DNA of 11,766 bases from Chloroflexota bacterium (GTDB lineage Bacteria; Chloroflexota; Dehalococcoidia; UBA2247; RBG-13-53-26), in NCBI GenBank assembly GCA_017885485.1, contig JAFNFZ010000210.1, positions 1 to 11,766 of the forward strand. The letters run 5' to 3'. Shown here piece after piece: positions 6,361 through 11,766 of the stretch. The position numbers and the translations under genes are program-made. Positions within the stretch are counted from its first letter, which is position 1. Each line of letters starts with the position of its first letter. The notes below the pieces were generated by a model. That model made no database searches and was not told the DNA's origin. It saw only the letters and a program-made list of their open reading frames with translations.

Positions 6361-8724
6361 TCATGCCTTGTGTCCAGGTTCCAGCACCATCTCAAGTACC
6401 TGGTCCACATTGTCTACCGGGATAAACTGAAGCTTCTCCCTGATCTCCTCGGGGATCTCCTCCAGGTCTCTCTCGTTCTCCTTTGGCAGGATAACCTTCC
6501 TGAGGCCTGCCCGGTGAGCCGCCAGCACCTTCTCCTTGATGCCCCCGACTGGCAGCACTTTGCCCCGCAGAGTTATCTCGCCCGTCATCCCTACCTCTCT
6601 GATCACAGGTCTCTTGGTCAAGGCTGAAATCAGGGCTATGGTCATGGTGATACCAGCAGAAGGGCCATCCTTTGGAATAGCGCCGGCGGGGACATGGATA
6701 TGGATGTCATTCTTTTCATAGAAATTCTCCTCGATCCCCAGAGACGCTGCCCTGCTGCGGGCATATGTCAGTGCCGCGCGGGCCGACTCCTGCATCACCT
6801 CTCCCAACTTGCCCGTGAGAATGAGGTTCCCCTTCCCGCTGATAGGAGTCGCCTCCACAAATAGAATATCACCGCCAGCCTGAGTCCACGCCAGCCCTGT
6901 GGCCACACCCACACCGTCAGCTTCCTCTGCCACCTCGTAGCGAAAGCGGACAGGTCCCAGGTAGTCATGCAGTTGATCGGAACTAATCGTGATCGGTCCC
7001 TCTGAGTCCGTGGCCACACGCCGGGCTACCTTGCGGCAGATGGCATTGATCTCCCTCTCCAGGTTCCGCACTCCGGCTTCACGAGTGTACCTTCTGATGA
7101 CCTCAAGTATGGCGCCTTCGGAGAATCGCAGCCTCTCCAGGCCAAGTCCATTCTCCTTGATCTGTCTGGGCACGAGAAACCTCTCAGCAATGTGCAGCTT
7201 CTCCTGCTCCGTATAGCCAGGAAGCTCAATTGTCTCCATTCGATCCTTGAGAGCAGGAGGGATAGGATCAACAAGGTTGGCCGTGGTAATGAAGATAACC
7301 CTGGAAAGATCAAAGGGCACGTCAAGGTAGTGATCAACAAAAGCGAAGTTCTGCTCAGGGTCCAGAACCTCAAGCAATGCCGCTGAAGGATCACCTCGAA
7401 AGTCAATGCCCACCTTGTCAATCTCGTCAAGCATGAATACCGGATTCCTGGTCTCCGCGCGGCGGATCCCCTGGATTATCCTTCCGGGCAGTGCACCTAC
7501 ATAGGTTCGCCGATGCCCTCGTATTTCTGCTTCATCTCTCACTCCGCCCAAAGACATGCGGATGAATTTTCTGCCCAGAGCACGTGCGATGGACTGTCCC
7601 ATGGAAGTCTTCCCTGTACCAGGGGGACCAACAAAACACAGGATCGGACCCTTGGTGTCTGCCTTCAGCTTGCGCACTGCCAGGTACTCCAGGATCCTCT
7701 CTTTTACCTTGCTCAGATCGTGGTGATCCTCATCAAGGACGCGAGCGGCCTGGGTGATATCCAGATTGTCCTCACTGGTTCTGGCCCAGGGAAGACTGAC
7801 CAGCCAATCAAGGTATGTCCGAGATACAGTGTACTCAGCCGCCGCGGGAGGCATCTTGGCCAGACGATCCAGCTCACGCTCCGCCTCATTCCGAGCCTCT
7901 GGCGGCAATTCAGCCTGCTCAATCTTCTTCCTGAGTTCATTGGCCTCCACAGAACGCTCATCCACCTCACCAAGCTCTCTCTGGATCGCCTTCAGTTGCT
8001 CACGAAGGTAGAACTCACGTTGAGCCTTGTCCATTTCTCCCTTGATCTGGGATTGAATCTTGGTCCCAAGCTCCAGTATCTCCAACTCGCGGTTGATGTA
8101 CTCCGTGAGTCTTTTTATTCTCTGGGCGACGTCGAGTGTCTCCAGGATTTCCTGCCTCTCGCCCTTTTTGAGACTGATGTGGGCGGCTATGAAATCTGCC
8201 AGATTGCCGGGCTCCGGTATGTTCACAGCGGCGATGCTCAGCTCACCCGGCAGACTAGGGGCAATCTCCACCACCTTCTGGAACAGAGTCAGCAGATTCC
8301 GTCCCAGGGCTTCGAGCTCCGTGGTCACCTCCACCTCCTCTTCAACAACCTCCACCCTCCCCCTGAGATACGGATCCGTCTGCGTTATGTCAACCAGCCG
8401 GATTCTGGCCAGGCCTTGCAGGAAGACACGGACAGAGCCATCGGGTATCTTGAACATGCGGGCAATCAGTGCCGCTGAGCCGACGGAGTACAGATCAGCA
8501 GCAGTTACCTGCTCCGCACCGGTGCGCTGGGCGAAGATGCCTACAATCTTGTTGTCCGACAGAGCAGCATCGATAAGCTGGACTATGCTTTGCTTCTCCG
8601 CAGCAAGAGGAACAACCATGGAGGGAAACACCAGGTTTTCCCCCACGGGAATGATGGGCAACTCTTGTGGAACCGCAATTCTTGCTGACAACCTGCTCTT
8701 CGCCTGCTGGTCTTCTATTACCAT
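6361..8724 (-). CDS. lon: ATP-dependent Lon protease
   Basis: Lon is a cytoplasmic hexameric AAA+ serine protease that degrades misfolded and some regulatory proteins. From the chosen ATG the protein is 787 residues, normal for LonA. The N-terminal substrate-binding domain starts at [13 protein letters not shown] (about residue 22). A coiled helical region follows, then Walker A GPPGTGKT (366-373), Walker [10 protein letters not shown] (429-437) and sensor ITTAN (479-483). The protease domain carries PKDGPSAG with catalytic Ser689 and GGIKEK with catalytic Lys732. The spacing of 43 between them equals that of E. coli Lon. A TTG six codons upstream (8742) also opens the frame. I prefer the ATG at 8724 because GGAGGG (8737-8732) lies 7 bases before it, inside the longer alternative. 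The gene follows hsp20 by 42 bases and is probably co-transcribed with it. Confidence 0.97.
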   Translation of the reverse strand: MVIEDQQAKSRLSARIAVPQELPIIPVGENLVFPSMVVPLAAEKQSIVQLIDAALSDNKIVGIFAQRTGAEQVTAADLYSVGSAALIARMFKIPDGSVRVFLQGLARIRLVDITQTDPYLRGRVEVVEEEVEVTTELEALGRNLLTLFQKVVEIAPSLPGELSIAAVNIPEPGNLADFIAAHISLKKGERQEILETLDVAQRIKRLTEYINRELEILELGTKIQSQIKGEMDKAQREFYLREQLKAIQRELGEVDERSVEANELRKKIEQAELPPEARNEAERELDRLAKMPPAAAEYTVSRTYLDWLVSLPWARTSEDNLDITQAARVLDEDHHDLSKVKERILEYLAVRKLKADTKGPILCFVGPPGTGKTSMGQSIARALGRKFIRMSLGGVRDEAEIRGHRRTYVGALPGRIIQGIRRAETRNPVFMLDEIDKVGIDFRGDPSAALLEVLDPEQNFAFVDHYLDVPFDLSRVIFITTANLVDPIPPALKDRMETIELPGYTEQEKLHIAERFLVPRQIKENGLGLERLRFSEGAILEVIRRYTREAGVRNLEREINAICRKVARRVATDSEGPITISSDQLHDYLGPVRFRYEVAEEADGVGVATGLAWTQAGGDILFVEATPISGKGNLILTGKLGEVMQESARAALTYARSRAASLGIEENFYEKNDIHIHVPAGAIPKDGPSAGITMTIALISALTKRPVIREVGMTGEITLRGKVLPVGGIKEKVLAAHRAGLRKVILPKENERDLEEIPEEIREKLQFIPVDNVDQVLEMVLEPGHKA

Positions 8725-8766
8725 GAACTCGCCCTCCACCAAGTAGCGCTACACCACCGGGGGGAA

Positions 8767-9219
8767 TCAGGGTCCTTCCGGGGTAATCACTCTCAACCGA
8801 AGTACTCGCTCCTCATCGACCTTCGGCAGAATGATCTCGAGCAGACCATCCTCATACGCAGCCCTGGTCCTGTCAGGATCAATCGCTGAAGGCAGGAGGA
8901 CGACTCTCTCGAAATGGCCTCTGTCAATCTCTATTTGATAGTACCTTTTTCTGCTGCCTGGAGCAGTCTCCTTCCTCTCGCCCTTCACGACCATGGTACT
9001 GCCCGCAACAACCACCTCCACCCTGTCCTGCTTAACGCCGGCAAGCTCCACCAGGACTACTATGTTCTTCTCCGTCTCATAGACATCAACTGCAGGCTCC
9101 CACATACGGCCAAAATGCACCATTGGCGGCTTGGAGCTGCCCAGGTAGTCCAGCAGCCTCTCCATCTGGCGTTGCATGCCCTGAATACTAGTCAGTCGAT
9201 CATAACGTATCTCTACCAT
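8767..9219 (-). CDS. Hsp20 / alpha-crystallin family small heat-shock protein
   Basis: This is a 150-residue ATP-independent holdase that forms oligomers and keeps unfolding proteins soluble for refolding or degradation. The alpha-crystallin domain starts at WEPAVDVYET (40-49) and includes VELAGVKQDRVEV (57-69), the hallmark GHFERVVLLP (101-110) and AYEDGLLEIILPK (121-133). A short tail, VLRLRV (139-144), can serve as the I/L-x-I/V anchor that docks on a neighbouring subunit. The N-terminal arm (1-39) is short. The ATG has AAGGAGGAG 8 bases upstream. lon starts 42 bases downstream, which links folding and proteolysis in one unit. I found no CIRCE or HAIR operator, so heat regulation cannot be read from the sequence. 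Confidence 0.93.
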   Translation of the reverse strand: MVEIRYDRLTSIQGMQRQMERLLDYLGSSKPPMVHFGRMWEPAVDVYETEKNIVVLVELAGVKQDRVEVVVAGSTMVVKGERKETAPGSRKRYYQIEIDRGHFERVVLLPSAIDPDRTRAAYEDGLLEIILPKVDEERVLRLRVITPEGP

Positions 9220-9251
9220 AGCGCCATCTCCTCCTTGGTCGAGAACAGAAA

Positions 9252-9272
9252 CCCCTACAGCATTATGAGGGG
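9252..9272 (-). terminator. Weak hairpin between the DUF362 gene and hsp20
   Basis: CCCCT (9252-9256) and AGGGG (9268-9272) pair around an 11-base loop. On the minus strand the stem is followed by TTTCTGTTC, a poor terminator tail, 35 bases after the DUF362 stop codon. It could partly separate that gene from hsp20-lon. The loop also contains CATAAT, a possible -10 box for hsp20, but I see no matching -35 box at the right distance. Confidence 0.35.
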
Positions 9273-9306
9273 CATTGAGGAAATCAGAGACAGCTGATCA
9301 CCCGGA

Positions 9307-10065
9307 CTACCCCTCCCAACCATCCTCCATCTGTGTCTTGGCTATCTCGATCCACTGCAGATACTCGGTTACCAGGCCTGCGGAGCGCGAAGCTTCGCGG
9401 TCAACCTCGTAGGGCTCGCCAACAAAGATCTTGCCGCATTTCTCTGCCTTTCCTTTCGCAGGTTCACCGGTGCAGACGAACTTCTTCTGACCGTCGATAA
9501 TGCCCATATCGAAAGGAAGGGTGAAGTAGAGGTCAGCGATCACCTTGTCCATGCCAAAGCCACGCAAAGCTCCCCAATCAGAACCATCTTGCCCTTGATA
9601 CTTACTTACTGGCAGCAGGCTGAGCAAGTTCTTGATAGTGAGATCGCCTTGCCCGGCGAAAATCTTGAAAGGGCAGACGCTTATGAGGTAGTCACAGTAC
9701 AGCAGCACGTTAGGCAGCCAGAATGTGGGCACGGCAAAAGGACGTACCAGGGGATTCTCCACTTCCACGAAAACACAGTCCTTGACATCCAGCGTCAGCA
9801 CCCTGGGGAAGTCGTAGCCCAAGGACTTGTAGATCGGCTTCATCTGTTCCTGGGAAGGACTGCCCTCAAGAAGGATGATATCGGCCTCACTCACCTCCCT
9901 GATGGCCAGGATGACCTTCTCCAGAGTTCGCCTGCTGGTAGAAATGGGATAGGGCAGGGAGTGAGATGCACATGGCTTGATAAGAATTCGCCTTGCCCAT
10001 CTAACGCGAGACGGCAGTTCGAAGACAAACTCATCAGCGCCGAGAATCAAGCCTGCCCTCGTCAC
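9307..10065 (-). CDS. DUF362 domain protein, function unknown
   Basis: This 252-residue soluble protein matches the DUF362 pattern. ARRILIKPCASHS (24-36) corresponds to the family's metal- or substrate-site-like KPN region. VSEADIILLEGSP (58-70), LISVCPFKIF (127-136), LTIKNLLSLLP (142-152) and the closing block IIDGQKKFVCTGEPAKGK (189-206) follow in the usual order. It lacks the ferredoxin-type Cys clusters of many relatives, so it is a single-domain form. The GTG at 10065 is the first possible start after an in-frame stop about ten codons upstream. It has only a distant, weak purine stretch (AGAAGG, about 14 bases away), so a later start is possible. It lies 101 bases after mobB and 87 bases before hsp20 on the same strand. 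No signal peptide or membrane segment is visible. No reaction can be assigned. Confidence 0.8.
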   Translation of the reverse strand: MTRAGLILGADEFVFELPSRVRWARRILIKPCASHSLPYPISTSRRTLEKVILAIREVSEADIILLEGSPSQEQMKPIYKSLGYDFPRVLTLDVKDCVFVEVENPLVRPFAVPTFWLPNVLLYCDYLISVCPFKIFAGQGDLTIKNLLSLLPVSKYQGQDGSDWGALRGFGMDKVIADLYFTLPFDMGIIDGQKKFVCTGEPAKGKAEKCGKIFVGEPYEVDREASRSAGLVTEYLQWIEIAKTQMEDGWEG

Positions 10066-10166
10066 CGGGAAATCCGAAGCCTTCTCACCTAGTCACCCAC
10101 CCCAATTCATTCCAGCACAGAATCATGAAAGACCAGCGCTCGACCCGAAGTCGTTCGATATGAAAG

Positions 10167-10691
10167 TCAAAACAAATGCGAGTCACCCTTTCTGCCGACG
10201 CTTGCCGAAGCAAGGAATCTGTCCTCTATGAGGTCAGCCAGCGGCACCCCCTGATCAACGGAGAACTGCGGAACCGCGATGTCAAGTGGTTCATCCGTTA
10301 CCACAGCAAACAGTTCTTCAGGGGAACAAACCAGATCTCCCAGAACTCTCCGATGCACCTCGATCTTTGGAACTCTGCTGTGCTTATATCCCTCTACCAG
10401 AATCAGCTCATAGTCGTCACCAATCATGGCAACCAGTTCTTCCAGGGTGGGGGCACGCTCTACCTTCTTGACAAGAGCTACTCTGCGGGGCGCACTAACC
10501 ACCACAGCATCGCTGCCGGCCCTGGCCAGCCGCCAACTGTCCTTGCCCGGCTGGTCCAGGTCGAAATCCCGCATGCTATGCTTTATTACCGCTACTCTGT
10601 GGCCCCGCCGCTTCAACTCGGGGATGAGCTTCTCCAGAAGCGTGGTCTTTCCGGAGTTGGATCGGCCTATAACAGATAGAACGACAGGCAT
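10167..10691 (-). CDS. mobB: Molybdopterin-guanine dinucleotide biosynthesis protein B (MobB)
   Basis: MobB is a P-loop GTP-binding adaptor that assists MobA in attaching GMP to molybdopterin, making the cofactor used by DMSO-reductase-type molybdoenzymes. The 174-residue protein has the family length and order. Walker A is GRSNSGKTT (9-17). It is followed by VIKHSMRDFDLDQPGKDSWR (35-54), including the conserved GKDS block, then RLARAGSDAVVVSAP (54-68), the Walker B-like ILVEGYK (97-103) and PKIEVHR (108-114). The ATG at 10691 lacks a clear Shine-Dalgarno, and a promoter lies so close that the transcript may be almost leaderless. No mobA or other cofactor gene is in the window, so the partner is elsewhere. 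The neighbouring DUF362 gene may be co-transcribed. Confidence 0.93.
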   Translation of the reverse strand: MPVVLSVIGRSNSGKTTLLEKLIPELKRRGHRVAVIKHSMRDFDLDQPGKDSWRLARAGSDAVVVSAPRRVALVKKVERAPTLEELVAMIGDDYELILVEGYKHSRVPKIEVHRRVLGDLVCSPEELFAVVTDEPLDIAVPQFSVDQGVPLADLIEDRFLASASVGRKGDSHLF

Positions 10692-10701
10692 CTACGGTCT
10701 T

Positions 10702-10729
10702 ACTGTATCTATTCTACCATCCAAGTCAA
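10702..10729 (-). promoter_or_regulatory. Probable mobB promoter, very close to the start codon
   Basis: On the minus strand TTGACT (10729-10724, 5/6) and TACAGT (10707-10702, 4/6) are 16 bases apart. The predicted start near 10695 would leave only about four untranslated bases. A second candidate -10 box, TAGAAT (10716-10711), lacks a good -35 box and would give a leader of about 12 bases. Either way the leader is short and has no ribosome binding site. Confidence 0.45.
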
Positions 10730-10740
10730 CATAACCATCG

Positions 10741-10750
10741 TCTGCGCAGA
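10741..10750. repeat. Perfect 10-bp palindrome upstream of the mobB promoter
   Basis: TCTGCGCAGA is its own reverse complement. It sits 11 bases upstream of the mobB -35 box, a place where an activator or repressor could bind. A lone 10-bp palindrome occurs by chance fairly often, so the role is uncertain. Confidence 0.3.
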
Positions 10751-10800
10751 AACGCCCACCCTGGGTTGCCGAACACTGGCCCGGTAGCACAACTGAGGAC

Positions 10801-10855
10801 GCCCCGGCATGACAACCCGCCGTGACGCGCGGAGAAGCCCGATCAGGGCCGGGGC
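10801..10855. repeat. GC-rich inverted repeat in the mobB-kinase intergenic region
   Basis: GCCCCGGC (10801-10808) and GCCGGGGC (10848-10855) are perfect 8-bp complements around a 39-base spacer that itself contains CCGC/GCGG arms. The structure covers the end of the doubtful ORF at 10843-11085. No T run follows on either strand, so it is not a standard terminator. It could be a stable RNA 3' end, a protein-binding site or a chance feature of GC-rich DNA. Confidence 0.35.
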
Positions 10856-11085
10856 ATCAATTCACCGGTGCAAGCGAGGGTAATGGAGAACAGTCGAGAT
10901 TCCGGCAAGAAAGCCTGGTGCAGAAATACCTCTGAACCGTCGCCCGTGAAAGGTAAGGGCAAACTAGCTTCTGGAGAGGTCGATCCAGCATTGAGGTTGA
11001 AGACTTCCATGAAGTAGGTGAGGTCTGTCTTGCTTTGCACCGGATGAGGGGTAGAACTGCCTTGAACAGCGGTTGGCACAAACAC
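10843..11085 (-). CDS. Doubtful small ORF downstream of the histidine kinase gene
   Basis: This is an 80-codon open frame from a GTG, beginning 18 bases after the kinase stop. I do not recognise the product. Its middle part (TDLTYFMEVFNLNAGSTSPE, about residues 20-39) has C-rich third codon positions like the neighbouring real genes, which hints at coding history. Against it: there is no convincing ribosome binding site, the start is a GTG, and its end lies inside a GC-rich inverted repeat. It could be a small accessory protein, the worn 3' end of a former gene, or chance. It is the only candidate in the 412-base stretch between mobB and the kinase. Confidence 0.22.
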   Translation of the reverse strand: MFVPTAVQGSSTPHPVQSKTDLTYFMEVFNLNAGSTSPEASLPLPFTGDGSEVFLHQAFLPESRLFSITLACTGELMPRP

Positions 11086-11103
11086 CTGCCTGGGTGCGAG
11101 CTC

Positions 11104-11766
11104 TCACCTGGCCAGGACTTCGCCCACCGGGACAGCATCCTTCACATTCACTCTCACCACCGTCCCCCTGCCCGGACTGGACATCACTGAGAATCTGCCA
11201 TCCAGTAGTTGCGCCCGTTCTTGCATCCCAACCAAACCAAGCTTGCCCAGCGCCGCCAGGTCGGACAGCTGCCCCGGCAATTCAAAGCCTTTGCCGTCGT
11301 CTGAGACAACTACTGTTGCTTCCTCAGGATGGAATTCGACTCTGGCCACTACCATCGAGGCATTCGAATGCTTGCGGGCGTTGTTTACGGCCTCCTGGAT
11401 GATGCGGAATAACCCCAACTCCACCTCAGCCCGCAGTCTTCTCTGTTGACCAACAACCTCCAGATGACCATTGATCTTGCCCGTCTTGGTCAAATCCCCC
11501 AGAATCAACGCCACTGCCGGCACCAGGCCCAACTGATCCAACACGCTGGGCCTCAGAGCACGACTGAGGCGGCTTAACTCCTCGACGATCTGGGCGACCT
11601 TGCCTCGGACTTGCTGCATACCCTCGACGACATCGCGCGGCAGCCGTTTGCGCGCCCTGCCAATGGCTTCGATGTCAAGCAAGAGAGTGGCCAGGGCCTG
11701 GACAGTCTCGTCATGCAACTCCCGGGCGATCCGTTTTCGCTCCTCTTCCTGTGCCCTGGTAATCTG
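11104..11766 (-). CDS. NarL-type sensor histidine kinase, C-terminal part (cut by window edge)
   Basis: The last 220 codons of a two-component sensor kinase are visible, open to the right edge in frame (first codon CAG at 11766). The dimerisation and phosphoacceptor HisKA_3 domain starts with EEERKRIARELHDETVQAL, with the phosphorylated histidine at visible residue 18. LRPSVLDQLGLVPAV (71-85) follows. The HATPase domain has an N box IIQEAVNNARKHSNA (122-136), the G1 motif DDGKGF (156-161), G2 GLVGM (177-181) and GRGT (199-202). All catalytic motifs look intact. The sensor part lies outside the window, so the signal is unknown. Such kinases normally phosphorylate LuxR/NarL-type response regulators. 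None lies downstream here, so the partner is probably upstream or elsewhere. Confidence 0.93.
   Translation of the reverse strand, partial: QITRAQEEERKRIARELHDETVQALATLLLDIEAIGRARKRLPRDVVEGMQQVRGKVAQIVEELSRLSRALRPSVLDQLGLVPAVALILGDLTKTGKINGHLEVVGQQRRLRAEVELGLFRIIQEAVNNARKHSNASMVVARVEFHPEEATVVVSDDGKGFELPGQLSDLAALGKLGLVGMQERAQLLDGRFSVMSSPGRGTVVRVNVKDAVPVGEVLAR

Larger units (their letters stand above)
10692..11103. other. Mostly non-coding gap between mobB and the kinase gene
   Basis: This 412-base stretch holds the likely mobB promoter, a 10-bp palindrome, an 8-bp GC-rich inverted repeat and the doubtful 80-codon ORF. I see no tRNA-like cloverleaf, riboswitch or mobile-element end. The other open frames here have unprotein-like composition. 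Confidence 0.5.

Noticed and set aside
6325-6361. Alternating GGAGT-ACTCC-GGAGT arms between the convergent stop codons of the radical SAM gene and lon
   Set aside because: The 5-bp stems could form two mutually exclusive hairpins, but they are short and lack a T run on either strand, so I do not call a bidirectional terminator.
7513-8478. A 321-codon open frame on the plus strand inside lon
   Set aside because: It is a shadow of lon on the opposite strand. Lon is intact with its full motif set, and the plus-strand product has no recognisable domain.
8725-8742. TTG start for lon six codons upstream of the ATG
   Set aside because: The GGAGGG ribosome binding site lies inside this extension at ideal spacing for the ATG at 8724, and no such site precedes the TTG.
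9220-9306. Heat-shock operator (CIRCE or HAIR) upstream of hsp20
   Set aside because: No TTAGCACTC/GAGTGCTAA or CTTGAGT/ACTCAAG pair is present. Only a 5-bp hairpin and an isolated CATAAT were found.
10857-11138. A 93-codon open frame overlapping the kinase 3' end
   Set aside because: It overlaps the clearly coding kinase in another frame and has a composition rich in Ser, Cys, Arg and Trp, typical of an out-of-frame reading.

Overview
The window looks like a piece of a moderately GC-rich bacterial chromosome. The most likely source is an uncultured Chloroflexota of the Dehalococcoidia type. That placement is an inference from the gene mix: a two-gene type IV pilus/type II secretion motor, a stand-alone uncharacterised radical SAM protein with a B12-like N-terminal domain, a short DUF362 protein, a MobB protein, an Hsp20-Lon pair and a NarL-type histidine kinase. 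A marker-gene phylogeny would be needed to confirm it. I see no rRNA, tRNA, CRISPR array, transposase or integrase.

Layout, left to right. (1) 1-103, minus: the first 34 codons of a small protein, with a good promoter and Shine-Dalgarno (SD) site. (2) 292-4302, minus: a secretion/pilus ATPase (gspE/pilB-like, 886 aa with a very long N-terminal extension) followed by its inner-membrane platform protein (gspF/pilC-like), ending at a hairpin terminator. (3) 4303-4513: a divergent control region with two near-consensus sigma-70 promoters, one facing each way. (4) 4514-6337, plus: the radical SAM gene. (5) 6361-9219, minus: an hsp20-lon heat-shock/proteolysis pair, convergent with the radical SAM gene. 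(6) 9307-10691, minus: mobB followed by a DUF362 gene. (7) 10692-11103: mostly non-coding, with the mobB promoter, a palindrome, a GC-rich inverted repeat and one doubtful small ORF. (8) 11104-11766, minus: the C-terminal part of a histidine kinase that runs off the right edge.

Working together: the ATPase and platform protein would drive assembly of a pilus-like fibre, but no pilin, prepilin peptidase or retraction ATPase is present here. Hsp20 holds unfolding proteins and Lon degrades damaged ones, so their tandem arrangement makes a small proteostasis unit. MobB serves molybdenum cofactor guanylation and thus molybdoenzymes.

Most of the window is ordinary housekeeping or accessory sequence. 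The most unusual item is the N-terminus of the secretion ATPase. It appears to hold two tandem copies of a roughly 110-residue domain resembling a catalytically dead Mrr/PDDEXK nuclease-like fold, joined by a long charged, proline-rich linker to an otherwise standard GspE. I do not see a clearly new multi-gene system.
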